Assembly (NCBI GenBank): GCA_945833835.1
Contig: CAMAFR010000009.1
Location: 1-64,000, forward strand
Direction: 5' to 3'
DNA: 64,000 nt
Origin: an uncultured Bacteroides sp.
GTDB lineage: Bacteria; Bacteroidota; Bacteroidia; Bacteroidales; Bacteroidaceae
Below, piece by piece: positions 41,512-51,270 of this stretch. The notes below the pieces were generated by a model. That model ran no database searches. It was not told where the DNA came from and saw only the letters and a list, made by a program, of their open reading frames with translations. The translations under genes were made by a program, and so were the position numbers. Each line of letters opens with the position of its first letter. Position 1 is the first letter of the stretch.

Positions 41512-42738
41512 ATGGCCTACAACACTTTCACTTTGCCTGGCGGGCTGCGCATCATCCATGCCCCCTCGCCTACCCCTGTCGCCTACTGCGGATTTGCCGT
41601 CAACGCCGGCACACGCGACGAACGTCCGCACGAGCAAGGTATGGCACACTTTGTGGAACACCTCATCTTCAAAGGCACCCACAAACGCCGGGCCTGGCAC
41701 ATCCTGAACCGCATGGAGCACGTCGGGGGCGACCTCAACGCCTATACCAACAAGGAGGAGACGGTCATCTACAGCGCATTCCTGAAAGAACATTTCGCCC
41801 GGGCCGTGGAACTGCTGACGGACATCGTCTTCGACAGCATTTTCCCGCAGGCGGAGATCGAGAAGGAGGTGGAAGTCATCGTCGACGAGATACAGAGCTA
41901 CGAAGACAGTCCCGCCGAACTGATTTTCGACGATTTCGAGGAGCTGATTTTCCCCGACCATCCGTTGGGCCGCAACATCCTCGGACAACCGGACCAGCTC
42001 CGCCACTTCCGCAGCGAAGACGCGCTTGACTTCACCCGCCGCCACTACCGGGCGGACAACATGGTGTTCTTCGTCCTGGGTGACATCGACTTCAAGAAGG
42101 TGGTCCACATCGTGGAGCAAACGGTCGACACCCCTCCGCCTGCCGGCCCGACCTCCGAGGCGCGCCAGGCTCCGGGCGACTACCGCCCCCGGCAAAGCAT
42201 CCTCTGCCGGGACACGCACCAAAGCCACGTCATGATAGGCGGGCGTGCCTACGATGCCTACGACGAACGCCGGACCGGCCTGTACCTGCTGAACAATATC
42301 CTCGGCGGGCCGGGCATGAACAGCCGGCTGAACATCAGCCTGCGCGAGAAGCGGGGACTGGTCTATACCGTCGAGTCGAACCTCACCTCCTACACCGATA
42401 CCGGCACGTTCTGCATCTACTTCGGCTGCGATGCCGCCGACACCGACCGGTGTGTAGAGCTGGTCCACAAAGAACTCCGGCGGCTGCGCGAGCAGGCACT
42501 GACCCCCTCGCAGCTGGCCGCCGCCAAAAAACAGCTCATCGGGCAGATAGGTGTGGCCGGCGACAACTTCGAGAACAACGCCCTGAACATGGGCAAATGC
42601 TTCCTCCACTTCGGGCACTACGAGGAGAAAGAGGAAGTGTTCCGCCGTATCGAGGCACTCACCGCCAGCCATCTGCTGGACATCGCCAACCATGTCTTTG
42701 CCGAGAGCTACCTGTCCACACTGATGTACCGGCCTTAG
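41512..42738 (+). CDS. M16-family zinc peptidase
   Basis: This 408-residue protein has the inverted zinc motif HxxEH (MAHFVEHLIFKGT) with the distal Glu in KEVEVIVDEIQSY. An M16 C-terminal half follows (LNNILGGPGMNSRLNISLREKRGLVYTVES), so both halves of a compact, mitochondrial-processing-peptidase-like enzyme are present. There is no signal peptide; it is probably cytoplasmic or peripheral and degrades peptides. The true start is the ATG at 41512; the open frame upstream of it reads through the LOG gene on the opposite strand and is not coding. Confidence 0.9.
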   Translation: MAYNTFTLPGGLRIIHAPSPTPVAYCGFAVNAGTRDERPHEQGMAHFVEHLIFKGTHKRRAWHILNRMEHVGGDLNAYTNKEETVIYSAFLKEHFARAVELLTDIVFDSIFPQAEIEKEVEVIVDEIQSYEDSPAELIFDDFEELIFPDHPLGRNILGQPDQLRHFRSEDALDFTRRHYRADNMVFFVLGDIDFKKVVHIVEQTVDTPPPAGPTSEARQAPGDYRPRQSILCRDTHQSHVMIGGRAYDAYDERRTGLYLLNNILGGPGMNSRLNISLREKRGLVYTVESNLTSYTDTGTFCIYFGCDAADTDRCVELVHKELRRLREQALTPSQLAAAKKQLIGQIGVAGDNFENNALNMGKCFLHFGHYEEKEEVFRRIEALTASHLLDIANHVFAESYLSTLMYRP

Positions 42739-42759
42739 CTCCGGCACGACCTTTGCCCC

Positions 42760-42790
42760 CGGCAGGAAGGATTCTTCCTCCTTCCTGCCG
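42760..42790 (+). terminator. Hairpin terminator of the M16 peptidase gene
   Basis: CGGCAGGAAGGA (42760-42771) pairs with TCCTTCCTGCCG (42779-42790). The downstream cattcttcattt is T-rich but not a clean U-run. Confidence 0.65.
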
Positions 42791-42810
42791 CATTCTTCAT
42801 TTCTTTACGT

Positions 42811-42818
42811 TATCTTTG
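42811..42818 (+). promoter_or_regulatory. -7 box of argS
   Basis: TATCTTTG matches TAnnTTTG, 26 nt before the argS ATG at 42845. The -33 region is not clear. Confidence 0.5.
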
Positions 42819-42844
42819 CACCCAAAAACAATATAGTTAGCATC

Positions 42845-44662
42845 ATGAAAATAGAAGATCAACTGACCGCTTCCGTCCTCGAAGGCGTGAAATCGTTGTA
42901 CGGACAGGAAGTACCTGCCCGCATGGTACAACTGCAGAAAACCAAGAAGGAATTCGAGGGACACCTCACCCTGGTGGTATTCCCCTTCCTGAAACTGTCG
43001 AAGAAAGGGCCCGAACAGACCGCCTGCGAGATAGGTGAATACCTGAAACAGCACGAGCCCGCCATTGCGGCCTACAACGTCATCAAAGGATTCCTGAACC
43101 TCACCATCGCCTCCGACGTGTGGATAGGGCTGCTCAACCGCATCGAGGCCAATCCGCAGTGGGGGCTGACACCTGCCGACGCACAGGCACCGTTGGTGAT
43201 GATAGAATACTCTTCCCCCAATACCAACAAACCGCTCCACCTGGGACATGTGCGCAACAACCTCCTTGGCAACGCGCTGGCCAACATCATGGCGGCCAAC
43301 GGCAACCGGGTGGTGAAGACCAACATTGTGAACGACCGCGGCATCCACATCTGCAAGTCCATGCTGGCATGGCTGAAGTACGGGAACGGCGAGACACCCG
43401 AATCGTCGGGCAAGAAGGGCGACCACCTGATAGGGGACTATTACGTGGCGTTCGACAAACACTACAAAGCCGAAGTCAGCGAATTGTCGGCCCGCTACCG
43501 TGCCGAGGGATTGGACGAAGAGAGCGCCAAGGCCAAGGCCGAGGCCGACGCTCCCCTGATGCTGGAAGCCCGCGAGATGCTCCGCAAATGGGAGGCCGGC
43601 GACCCCGAGGTACGGGCGCTCTGGAAGAAAATGAACGACTGGGTATATGCCGGATTCGATGAGACCTACCGGATGATGGGCGTAGGGTTCGATAAAATCT
43701 ACTACGAATCGAACACCTACCTCGAAGGCAAGAAGAAGGTGCTCGAAGGACTGGAGAAGGGCTTGTTCTTCCGCAAGGAAGACGGCTCGGTATGGGCCGA
43801 CCTGACGGGTGAAGGGCTGGACCAGAAACTGCTGCTCCGTGCCGACGGGACATCGGTCTACATGACGCAGGACATCGGTACCGCCGAACAGCGGTTTGCC
43901 GACTTCCCCATCAACAAAATGATCTATGTGGTCGGCAACGAACAGAACTATCACTTCCAGGTATTGTCCATCCTGCTGGACCGTCTGGGCTTCGAATGGG
44001 GCAAAGACCTGGTGCACTTCTCCTACGGCATGGTGGAACTGCCCGAAGGGAAGATGAAGAGCCGCGAAGGGACGGTGGTCGATGCCGATGACCTGATGGA
44101 GGCCATGATTGACACGGCCAAGGAAACCAGTGCAGAGCTGGGCAAGCTGGACGGGCTGAGCCAGGAGGAAGCGGCAGACATCGCCCGCATCGTAGGCCTG
44201 GGAGCCTTGAAGTATTTCATCCTGAAAGTGGACGCGCGCAAGAACATGACGTTCAACCCGAAAGAGTCCATCGACTTCAATGGCAACACCGGACCTTTCA
44301 TCCAATACACGTATGCCCGTATCCAGTCCATCCTGCGCAAGGCAGCCGAGGCCGGCATCACGGTGCCCGCCGTCATCCCCACAGGCATCGAGCTGAGTGC
44401 CAAAGAAGAGGGACTGATACAGCTGCTGGCCGATTTTGCCAATGTCGTGAAACAGGCCGGCACGGACTACAACCCGTCTGTCATCGCCAACTACACCTAT
44501 GACCTCGTGAAAGAATACAACCAGTTCTATCACGACTTCAGCATCCTGCGCGAAGCGGACGAAGCCGTCAAGGTGTTCCGCCTGGCACTGAGCCGCAATG
44601 TGGGTAAGATTGTCAAGCTGGCCATGGGGCTGCTGGGCATCGAGGTTCCCGAGCGCATGTAA
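42845..44662 (+). CDS. argS: Arginyl-tRNA synthetase
   Basis: The 605-residue class I synthetase has an N-terminal Add-1 domain (about 1-110), the HIGH-like motif HLGH at 132-135 (SSPNTNKPLHLGHVRNN), a KMSKS-like region GKMKSREGT near 402 that keeps the degenerate form usual for this enzyme, and a C-terminal anticodon-binding (DALR) domain ending VKLAMGLLGIEVPERM. It charges tRNA-Arg. It stands alone between hairpins. Confidence 0.95.
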   Translation: MKIEDQLTASVLEGVKSLYGQEVPARMVQLQKTKKEFEGHLTLVVFPFLKLSKKGPEQTACEIGEYLKQHEPAIAAYNVIKGFLNLTIASDVWIGLLNRIEANPQWGLTPADAQAPLVMIEYSSPNTNKPLHLGHVRNNLLGNALANIMAANGNRVVKTNIVNDRGIHICKSMLAWLKYGNGETPESSGKKGDHLIGDYYVAFDKHYKAEVSELSARYRAEGLDEESAKAKAEADAPLMLEAREMLRKWEAGDPEVRALWKKMNDWVYAGFDETYRMMGVGFDKIYYESNTYLEGKKKVLEGLEKGLFFRKEDGSVWADLTGEGLDQKLLLRADGTSVYMTQDIGTAEQRFADFPINKMIYVVGNEQNYHFQVLSILLDRLGFEWGKDLVHFSYGMVELPEGKMKSREGTVVDADDLMEAMIDTAKETSAELGKLDGLSQEEAADIARIVGLGALKYFILKVDARKNMTFNPKESIDFNGNTGPFIQYTYARIQSILRKAAEAGITVPAVIPTGIELSAKEEGLIQLLADFANVVKQAGTDYNPSVIANYTYDLVKEYNQFYHDFSILREADEAVKVFRLALSRNVGKIVKLAMGLLGIEVPERM

Positions 44663-44683
44663 GCGCCACCACCAACGATAGGA

Positions 44684-44724
44684 CTGCCCCCTTTTGTCAT
44701 CCGGATCATGACAAAAGGGGGCAG
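44684..44724 (+). terminator. Long hairpin downstream of argS
   Basis: CTGCCCCCTTTTGTCAT pairs with ATGACAAAAGGGGGCAG (17-bp perfect stem, 44684-44700 and 44708-44724). No U-run follows, so it probably protects the 3' end or assists the next terminator. Confidence 0.65.
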
Positions 44725-44750
44725 CCTGCTTGATGGACCATAAACGACAA

Positions 44751-44793
44751 GAGGATGTGTCGTAATAGCAGTTTTACGACACATCCTCCTTTT
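44751..44793. terminator. Bidirectional terminator between argS and the DUF2795 gene
   Basis: GAGGATGTGTCGTAA (44751-44765) and TTACGACACATCCTC (44774-44788) form a perfect 15-bp stem with an 8-nt loop, followed by CTTTT on the plus strand. It lies between convergent genes. Confidence 0.75.
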
Positions 44794-44836
44794 ACTGTCA
44801 ATACTGATTTTCAACAAATTGCGTTATTACATCGGC

Positions 44837-45058
44837 TTAATATTCCTCCTCGTTGAAGAAAAAGTCCTCCTTGCTGGGATAATCGGGCCAGATGTCTTCG
44901 ATACTTTCATAAATCTCACCTTCGTCCTCCATTTCCTGCAGGTTCTCGATGACTTCCAACGGAGAGCCCGAACGCATGGCATAGTCAATCAGTTCGTCTT
45001 TAGTAGCCGGCCAAGGAGCATCCTCCAGCTTCGAGGCCAATTCCAATGTCCAATACAT
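44837..45058 (-). CDS. DUF2795 small acidic protein
   Basis: The 73-residue protein (MYWTLELASKLEDAPWPATKDELIDYAMRSG...LENL-type helices) matches DUF2795, whose function is unknown. It is strongly acidic in the C-terminal half (EDEGEIYESIEDIW, FFFNEEEY). No neighbours share a clear pathway. It has a good promoter of its own. Confidence 0.85.
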   Translation of the reverse strand: MYWTLELASKLEDAPWPATKDELIDYAMRSGSPLEVIENLQEMEDEGEIYESIEDIWPDYPSKEDFFFNEEEY

Positions 45059-45099
45059 AGTGTTTCCGTTTTAAAAACCATAATCATGTTATCGGGGCA

Positions 45100-45130
45100 C
45101 AAAAGTATAACAATTTATGTCATTTGCAAC
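45100..45130 (-). promoter_or_regulatory. Bacteroidota-type promoter of the DUF2795 gene
   Basis: Read on the minus strand: -33 GTTG at 45130-45127, 19-nt spacer, -7 TACTTTTG at 45107-45100. The -33 lies inside the 3' end of the adenosyltransferase gene. Confidence 0.7.
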
Positions 45131-45692
45131 CTTTATCCCAAAATATTTCTGACTCGTGCGCCAAAATGTTCAGCCGGCGTGACAAGACAAATAGGAAATC
45201 CGACAAACGGTTTATAAATTGTTTGACATGAGTGTCAACAGGACAAACACCTGCTTCCTCCAGTGCCAACATCCGGCGCTCTGCACGGCGGCAAACGGTG
45301 CGGCAGACATGACAGACAGCAGCCGCCAATGTACCACCTGGCAGGACAAAGGCTTCGAGCCGTGGCAAAGAGGCATCCATACGGTCAATGGCGGTTTCCA
45401 GCCGACTGACGGCATCGGCACCGACCTGCCCGGCTGCCGGCAGCGACGTGCAACTGAGATCAGTGGCCAAATAGGCCCCCACAGCAAACAACCGGTGCTG
45501 TACAAACCGCAAGAGGGCTTTTTCTTTGTCTTCAGACGGCAATAAGGCTGACAACATGCCTAATTGGGCATTCAGTTCGTCCACAGTGCCATAGGCCTCC
45601 AAGCGCAAATCTGTTTTGCTCACCCGCCGGCCTCCCACCAACGATGTCGTTCCGTCATCCCCTGTACGGGTATAAATCAAACTCTTTTTCAT
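45120..45692 (-). CDS. PduO-type cob(I)yrinic acid a,c-diamide adenosyltransferase
   Basis: This 190-residue PduO-type (MMAB) adenosyltransferase has the N-terminal ATP-binding motif TRTGDDGTTSLVGG, the YGTVDELNAQLG segment and the C-terminal RRAERR...NRLSDFLFVLSR helix. It transfers the 5'-deoxyadenosyl group from ATP to cob(I)alamin, forming adenosylcobalamin. No other cobalamin gene is in the window. The ATG is 23 nt downstream of the next gene's stop, so the two may be co-transcribed. Confidence 0.92.
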   Translation of the reverse strand: MKKSLIYTRTGDDGTTSLVGGRRVSKTDLRLEAYGTVDELNAQLGMLSALLPSEDKEKALLRFVQHRLFAVGAYLATDLSCTSLPAAGQVGADAVSRLETAIDRMDASLPRLEAFVLPGGTLAAAVCHVCRTVCRRAERRMLALEEAGVCPVDTHVKQFINRLSDFLFVLSRRLNILAHESEIFWDKGCK

Positions 45693-45715
45693 GTTCCTAT
45701 CGGATTATAGATTGC

Positions 45716-46306
45716 TCAGAAGAAGTTCACGACACGGTGTTCCTTGAACCGTTGCTTGTCAAAGAAAACCAATCCGATGTCGTACAAATCAAATGTCACA
45801 CCGGTACGCGCATCAGCCACCACCTCCTTCCACCACTTGATCTTCTCTTTCGTAGCATACGGACGACCGATGATAAAACAGGTCCGGCTGTGTACCAATG
45901 ATAATAGCCGTTCGTAGTTCTCCCGGTAATTGGCATCGTCCAGACGGACCATATCCACCGACACACCCGTTCGCAAGGCTTCATCCACGGACAGCCGGCG
46001 CATATTCGGACAGGCCGCTTCTATATAACGTGTGGTGAGGTCTGCTCCTCCCGCCTCTTCCACCCAAACCTTAGGTTGAAGATAGTTGACCAGCCTGAAA
46101 TACAATTTGTCTACCTTTTCACGGTAAGTCGAAGGCAACGACTTTCCGACACGCAGTTGGTGAAGGGTCTGGTAAGCATAAAAGGGCAGCTTTTCGTAGA
46201 CAACAGAGGTAATGAAGAAAAAATCGGAGGGTGAGTGCACACCATATCCGCAACGATGCCGGAACCTGCGACACCAATTTTTCACACGCAATATCAGATC
46301 AGGCAT
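45716..46306 (-). CDS. Hypothetical protein, truncated-looking O-methyltransferase-like
   Basis: The 196-residue protein starts best at 46306 (MPDLILRVKNWCRRFRHRCGYGVHSPSDFFFITSVVYEK); the longer frame upstream runs through the ferritin terminator. GYGVHSPSDFFFITSVVYEKLPFYAY is shared by a Bacteroidota family annotated near class I methyltransferases. The SAM-binding G-x-G motif is missing (VWVEEAGGADLTTRYIEAA sits where it would be), so enzyme activity is doubtful. It precedes the adenosyltransferase gene in the same direction. Confidence 0.6.
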   Translation of the reverse strand: MPDLILRVKNWCRRFRHRCGYGVHSPSDFFFITSVVYEKLPFYAYQTLHQLRVGKSLPSTYREKVDKLYFRLVNYLQPKVWVEEAGGADLTTRYIEAACPNMRRLSVDEALRTGVSVDMVRLDDANYRENYERLLSLVHSRTCFIIGRPYATKEKIKWWKEVVADARTGVTFDLYDIGLVFFDKQRFKEHRVVNFF

Positions 46307-46383
46307 AATGTCGGTAGTATGAGTTTTTACAAAGATAAAACTATCAGGAGATATATCATATACCTGCCAAGCATTTTTTCGAT

Positions 46384-46430
46384 AAAAAAAGCAGGCGGCC
46401 GTTTCCCTTACCGGGTCCCGACTGCCTGCT
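46384..46430 (-). terminator. Rho-independent terminator of ferritin
   Basis: On the minus strand AGCAGGC and GCCTGCT close a stem with GC-rich inner pairing, followed by seven T residues (46384-46390). It lies 32 nt after the ferritin stop. Confidence 0.85.
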
Positions 46431-46461
46431 GTTGTGATTCTAATCAAGCGTTCAGCCACTA

Positions 46462-46947
46462 TTACTTGCGCTGTCCCAACTTATCGTTCAAATACAGCAC
46501 ACCAGAACCGTCACCGCACTTACGCAGCTTGTCGACGATGTCCTGTGCAGTAGCCTCTTCTTCCACCTGCTCGCGCACATATCCCCACAAGAAATCCTGC
46601 GAAGCCTTATCCTTTTCGGCAGCTGCGACATTCACCAACTCGTCAATCAGAGCCGAAACATGGCATTCGTGCTTGTACACGTGTTCGAACACTTCCTGCA
46701 CACTACCCCAACCTTGCGGTACCACATCAATCTTGCCGACCAATGCTGCACCACCTCGCTTTGCCACATAGTCTGCCAGGTCATAGGCATGAGTCAGCTC
46801 TTCCTGCGACTGCTTGCGCATCCAGGTGGCAAATCCGTCGAAACCTTCTTTTGCCAAGTAGAAAGACATGGAAAGATAGAGATTGGAAGACCACATTTCA
46901 GCAGTAATCTGGTCATTGATGGCTTTGTTTAATTTTTCTGAAATCAT
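46462..46947 (-). CDS. ftnA: Non-haem ferritin
   Basis: This 161-residue ferritin is a four-helix bundle subunit of the 24-mer iron store. Ferroxidase ligands are present: E17 (ITAEMWSSNLYLS), E50 and H53 (SQEELTHAYD), and later E/Q positions in VREQVEEEATAQDIV. It lacks the Met needed for bacterioferritin haem binding. The gene is monocistronic with a strong terminator. Confidence 0.94.
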   Translation of the reverse strand: MISEKLNKAINDQITAEMWSSNLYLSMSFYLAKEGFDGFATWMRKQSQEELTHAYDLADYVAKRGGAALVGKIDVVPQGWGSVQEVFEHVYKHECHVSALIDELVNVAAAEKDKASQDFLWGYVREQVEEEATAQDIVDKLRKCGDGSGVLYLNDKLGQRK

Positions 46948-47077
46948 AATCGTATATTTTTAATGTTTCACAGTTCTCATCTCACTACATAGGTTACAGC
47001 AAATTGGGTGCCAAATACGGCTCAGACACCCTCGAAACCGCACCCTACTGCCACTCTGTCATCCTGTCGGCAACCGC

Positions 47078-48013
47078 TTACTGCAACATTTGTGGTCGGC
47101 CGCACAAGAAACGCGACAATCGGCACCTGTCCAATAACCACGCTATACCAAAACTCCCTGTCAGGACCAGCGACAGCGCAACCACCAAAAAACACAGTCC
47201 CGTAGGGTCGAAACCGAACAAGGGCAAGAGTCCTTTGGACAACAGCGTAAAGATAGGAGAAAAAATTAAAACGGCCAACGTATTTCGACCGATAAATAAA
47301 AGCAAGGTGCGCAATCTCCCTACATACGGAAAGATTGCCAACGACATACTGATGGAAAAATAGGTCATCAGCATACCTGGCAACGAAAAACGGTGAAGAT
47401 AGGATGTATCTGATGCGAAGACCAGAAGCGGCGGTAGAGACCACACCGTACCCCGGAAAAAGGAGACGAAGCTAATCTCCCTGCGCCGGAGAATCATGCC
47501 AATACCCAGATAGAACAGACTGGAAAGATCGGCCAGACCCAGCCACCATGACTCGGCCATGAACACCAGCGCCAACAAGGCGCAAAAGACGGACATATTC
47601 CCCCTACACACCTTCAGGCATGAAAGGAAATAACCCGTAATTCCCCCCAGCAACAGTGTGTGCAGATACCAATAAGGGCCCAACGGATGAAACAACAGCT
47701 TATCGAAGAAGAGTGGAAGCGTAAGGCAGTCGATATGTTCACGGATAGGCAAGAAAGAGGCCATCAGCACATAGCCGCTCTCCATGACAGCATAGGGCAC
47801 AAACAGCCATACCATAGAGCGGAAGAAAAGGACTGCGGGCTTATGCATCGAAAGCAGGTAGCCGGATATAAGCAGAAAAGCCGGCATGTGGAAAGTATAG
47901 ACCACCAGCTTGGCATAAGGATACTTGTCACCGATATACACCAGGTGAAAAGCCACCATCAACAGGATAAACACACACCTCAGAAAGTCGATCTCATTGA
48001 TTCGTTGGGTCAT
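47078..48013 (-). CDS. Acyltransferase-3 family membrane protein
   Basis: The 311-residue protein has about ten membrane helices and the family start INEIDFLRCVFILLMVAFHL, with FHMPAFLLISGYL in the second segment, typical of Acyltransferase_3 (PF01757) proteins that O-acylate surface glycans or peptidoglycan. The substrate cannot be inferred. It is alone between ferritin and the ribosomal operon. Confidence 0.88.
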   Translation of the reverse strand: MTQRINEIDFLRCVFILLMVAFHLVYIGDKYPYAKLVVYTFHMPAFLLISGYLLSMHKPAVLFFRSMVWLFVPYAVMESGYVLMASFLPIREHIDCLTLPLFFDKLLFHPLGPYWYLHTLLLGGITGYFLSCLKVCRGNMSVFCALLALVFMAESWWLGLADLSSLFYLGIGMILRRREISFVSFFRGTVWSLPPLLVFASDTSYLHRFSLPGMLMTYFSISMSLAIFPYVGRLRTLLLFIGRNTLAVLIFSPIFTLLSKGLLPLFGFDPTGLCFLVVALSLVLTGSFGIAWLLDRCRLSRFLCGRPQMLQ

Positions 48014-48050
48014 AGTGGGGAAAAAGGGGCAATAGCGAAGTGAGGAAATA

Positions 48051-48082
48051 AAAAAAGCCGGAAGCGAACTTCCAGCTTTTTT
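48051..48082. terminator. Terminator ending the S10-spc-alpha superoperon
   Basis: AAAAAAGCcGGAAG (48051-48064) and CTTCCaGCTTTTTT (48069-48082) form a stem with a cgaa tetraloop and T-runs on both strands, 22 nt past the rplQ stop. It can stop transcription from either side. Confidence 0.9.
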
Positions 48083-48103
48083 CGTATATAGATTGTCACA
48101 GAA

Positions 48104-48592
48104 TTATTCAGCTTTAGGGGCTTCCTCTGTTGTAGCTTCAGCAACGGCTTCGGCAACAGGAGCTTCAGCGGCGGCTGATTTCTTAGAACGACGGGTACGA
48201 GTTGCTTTCTTGGCAGCAGTCTTAGCCATGTTCTCATTGTAGTCAACCAGTTCGATGAAACACATTTCAGCGTTGTCACCCAAACGATGACCGGTCTTGA
48301 TGATACGAGTGTATCCACCCGGACGATCAGCAACCTTCACAGAGATTTCCTTGAAGAGTTCTGTCACAACATACTTGTCCTGCAAGTAGCTGAACACAAC
48401 ACGACGAGAGTTGGTTGTATCTTCTTTTGACTTAGTAATCAGCGGCTCAACGAACTTCTTCAAAGCTTTAGCCTTCGCAACAGTCGTAGTGATTCTTTTG
48501 TGCTTGATCAAAGAACATGCCATGTTTGACAACATAGCGTTTCTGTGAGAAGCAGTACGACCCAAATGGTTGAATTTCTTATTATGTCTCAT
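48104..48592 (-). CDS. rplQ: 50S ribosomal protein L17
   Basis: The 162-residue L17 has the conserved start [24 protein letters not shown]. After the normal end of the fold (about residue 120) it carries a 40-residue Lys/Ala-rich then Glu/Ala-rich tail ([11 protein letters not shown], then [13 protein letters not shown]), longer than in proteobacterial L17 and common in Bacteroidota. It is the last gene of the alpha operon. Confidence 0.95.
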   Translation of the reverse strand: MRHNKKFNHLGRTASHRNAMLSNMACSLIKHKRITTTVAKAKALKKFVEPLITKSKEDTTNSRRVVFSYLQDKYVVTELFKEISVKVADRPGGYTRIIKTGHRLGDNAEMCFIELVDYNENMAKTAAKKATRTRRSKKSAAAEAPVAEAVAEATTEEAPKAE

Positions 48593-48595
48593 TGT

Positions 48596-49588
48596 TTATT
48601 CTTTATCTAATTTATACTTAGAAATATCTGTTCCAAACGACAGATTCAGACTCTCGAGCAAATCATCAAGCTCAGTGAGCGATTTCTTACCGAAGTTACG
48701 GAACTTCAGCAGGTCGGTCTTGTTAAACTGAACCAAATCGCCAAGTGTTTCCACATCGGCAGCCTTCAGACAGTTCAACGCACGCACTGACAAGTCCATA
48801 TCGACCAGTTTGGTCTTCAGCAACTGACGCATGTGCAATACCTCTTCATCAAATTCCTCATTGCCGTCATTGTCTGATGTTTCGAGAGTAATCTTTTCAT
48901 CAGAGAAGAGCATGAAGTGATAAATCAGTATCTTGGCAGCTTCCTTCAGAGCTTCCTTCGGGTGAATGGAACCGTCCGTCGTAATCTCAAGTACCAGCTT
49001 CTCATAGTCGGTCTTCTGTTCCACACGATAGTTTTCCACCGTATATTTGACATTACGAATCGGAGTGTAAATGGAGTCGATAGGAATTACATTCACATCG
49101 GTGCAGAACTCACGGTTTTCGTCCGCCGGTACGTATCCGCGACCTTTGTTGATTGTAAGATCTATCTGCATAGTTGCTTTTGAATCTAAATGGCAAATAA
49201 CTAATTCAGGATTTAACACTTCAAATCCGGTCAAATACTTACCAATATCACCTGCCTTAAATTCAGTAGAATTCTCAACGGTAATGCTTACCTTTTCATT
49301 CTCGAATTCCTCAACTACTTGCTTGAATCTGACTTGCTTCAGATTCAAGATAATGTTAGTAACATCTTCCTTGACTCCAGGTACAGTGGCAAATTCATGT
49401 TCAACACCATCAATGTGTATGGTATTGATGGCATAGCCCTCCAGAGAAGAGAGAAGAATACGGCGTAAAGCATTACCAACGGTAATACCGAAACCGGGCT
49501 CAAGCGGACGGAATTCGAATTTGCCGAATTTGGAATCCGCTTCCAACATTAATACTTTATCAGGTTTTTGAAATGCTAATATCGCCAT
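48596..49588 (-). CDS. rpoA: RNA polymerase alpha subunit
   Basis: The 330-residue alpha subunit has the N-terminal dimerisation domain ([23 protein letters not shown]) and the C-terminal helix-hairpin-helix domain ([38 protein letters not shown]). It lies between rpsD and rplQ with a 3-nt gap to rplQ. Confidence 0.97.
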   Translation of the reverse strand: MAILAFQKPDKVLMLEADSKFGKFEFRPLEPGFGITVGNALRRILLSSLEGYAINTIHIDGVEHEFATVPGVKEDVTNIILNLKQVRFKQVVEEFENEKVSITVENSTEFKAGDIGKYLTGFEVLNPELVICHLDSKATMQIDLTINKGRGYVPADENREFCTDVNVIPIDSIYTPIRNVKYTVENYRVEQKTDYEKLVLEITTDGSIHPKEALKEAAKILIYHFMLFSDEKITLETSDNDGNEEFDEEVLHMRQLLKTKLVDMDLSVRALNCLKAADVETLGDLVQFNKTDLLKFRNFGKKSLTELDDLLESLNLSFGTDISKYKLDKE

Positions 49589-49599
49589 GAAATTAATTA

Positions 49600-50205
49600 T
49601 TATTTAGAGTACAATTCAACGATCAAGTGTTCTTTAATGTTTTCAGGGATATCCGCTCTTTCAGGAATATGCAGCAATTTTCCTACCTTAGTGCTTTCAT
49701 CCCATTCCAACCAAGGATATTTGCTATGGTTGAATCCTGCCAAAGAGTTAGCGATAACTTCAAGGGACTTAGATTTTTCACGAACACCCACAATCTGACC
49801 CGGCTTTACCGAGAAAGAAGGAATGTTTACCACTTTACCGTCTACAGTAATGTGCTTGTGGCCAACCAACTGACGGGCAGCAGCACGAGTGGGGGCAATA
49901 CCCAAACGGAACACAACGTTGTCCAAACGACATTCAAGACTCTGCATCAAGATTTCACCGGTAATACCGCTTGTTGCAGCCGCCTTTTCGAAGAGGTTAC
50001 GGAACTGTCTTTCCAAGACACCGTAAGTATATTTAGCTTTCTGCTTTTCAGCCAACATGACACCATATTCAGAAGTTTTTCTGCGACGGTTGTTTCCATG
50101 CTGTCCGGGAGGATAGTTTTTCTTAGACAAAACTTTATCTGCTCCAAAGATTGCTTCACCAAATTTACGTGCAATTCTAGTTTTTGGTCCAGTATATCTA
50201 GCCAT
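49600..50205 (-). CDS. rpsD: 30S ribosomal protein S4
   Basis: The 201-residue S4 ([20 protein letters not shown]...) contains the S4 RNA-binding domain ([35 protein letters not shown]). It is separated from rpsK by 118 nt of non-coding sequence, unlike the tight packing elsewhere. That gap may hold an S4 autoregulatory site. Confidence 0.96.
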   Translation of the reverse strand: MARYTGPKTRIARKFGEAIFGADKVLSKKNYPPGQHGNNRRRKTSEYGVMLAEKQKAKYTYGVLERQFRNLFEKAAATSGITGEILMQSLECRLDNVVFRLGIAPTRAAARQLVGHKHITVDGKVVNIPSFSVKPGQIVGVREKSKSLEVIANSLAGFNHSKYPWLEWDESTKVGKLLHIPERADIPENIKEHLIVELYSK

Positions 50206-50323
50206 TTTCTTTTTTAATTTTAATTGTTATATGTGAACTCAATTTGTTGCAGCCGCGATTACAGAAAGGAAATGCAATCCATTATCTAACAAAATCAAGT
50301 TTCACCCTAATAGGTTATCAGTA

Positions 50324-50713
50324 TTATACTCTTCTTCTCTTGGGAGGACGACAACCGTTGTGAGGCAATGGAGTTACATCGATGATTTCAGTAACTTCAA
50401 TTCCTGCTCCGTGCACCGTTCTGATAGCAGACTCACGTCCATTACCCGGACCCTTCACGTATGCTTTTACCTTTCTCAGGCCAAGATCATACGCCACCTT
50501 AGCGCAATCCTGGGCAGCCATCTGAGCTGCATAAGGAGTGTTCTTCTTAGAACCTCTGAATCCCATCTTACCTGCAGAAGACCATGAGATGATCTGGCCT
50601 TCGCTGTTTGCCAAAGAAACGATAATGTTATTGAAGGAAGAATGAACATGCAACTGTCCATTTGCATCCACTTTCACATTTCTTTTTTTAGCTGCGACTG
50701 TTTTTTTTGCCAT
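50324..50713 (-). CDS. rpsK: 30S ribosomal protein S11
   Basis: The 129-residue S11 ([27 protein letters not shown], ending [14 protein letters not shown]) is full length. It lies 11 nt after rpsM and is followed by the long gap before rpsD. Confidence 0.97.
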   Translation of the reverse strand: MAKKTVAAKKRNVKVDANGQLHVHSSFNNIIVSLANSEGQIISWSSAGKMGFRGSKKNTPYAAQMAAQDCAKVAYDLGLRKVKAYVKGPGNGRESAIRTVHGAGIEVTEIIDVTPLPHNGCRPPKRRRV

Positions 50714-50724
50714 ATTAACAATTA

Positions 50725-51105
50725 TTATTTAGTAGCTTTTTTCTTATTTGCAACTGTTTTCTTTCTACCCTTGCGTGTACGAGCATTGTTCTTAGTGCTC
50801 TGACCTCTCACGGGCAAGCCCAAACGGTGGCGAATACCACGATAGCAGCCAATGTCCATTAATCGCTTAATGTTCAATTGGATTTCCGAACGAAGATCAC
50901 CTTCTACTTTATATTCAGCACCGATGATTTCACGGATCTTTGCAGCCTGGTCGTCTGTCCAATCCTTCACTTTCAGGTCACGATCAACACCTGCTTTATC
51001 CAAAATCTTTGCTGAACTGCTGCGTCCGATACCATATACGTATGTCAACGCAATCTCACCTCTCTTATTCTGAGGCAAATCTACACCAACTATTCTTATA
51101 GCCAT
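50725..51105 (-). CDS. rpsM: 30S ribosomal protein S13
   Basis: The 126-residue S13 ([27 protein letters not shown]) ends in the basic Lys-rich tail that contacts the P-site tRNA. It follows rpmJ by 34 nt. Confidence 0.97.
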   Translation of the reverse strand: MAIRIVGVDLPQNKRGEIALTYVYGIGRSSSAKILDKAGVDRDLKVKDWTDDQAAKIREIIGAEYKVEGDLRSEIQLNIKRLMDIGCYRGIRHRLGLPVRGQSTKNNARTRKGRKKTVANKKKATK

Positions 51106-51139
51106 ATACTAAATTATTTTTTTTGCAAAAATAATAAAT

Positions 51140-51256
51140 TTATCCTTGACGTTGTTTATACTTAGGATTTTTCTTGTTAATAACATACAAACGGCCATTA
51201 CGTCTTACGATCTTACATTCCGGCGTACGTTTCTTTAATGATGCTCTTACTTTCAT
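51140..51256 (-). CDS. rpmJ: 50S ribosomal protein L36
   Basis: The 38-codon gene reads [30 protein letters not shown] and ends in PKYKQRQG. It has the single Cys of the form that lacks a full zinc ribbon (C14 only), which is usual for Bacteroidota. It sits between infA and rpsM. Confidence 0.93.
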   Translation of the reverse strand: MKVRASLKKRTPECKIVRRNGRLYVINKKNPKYKQRQG

Positions 51257-51270
51257 ATCTTAATTATCTT

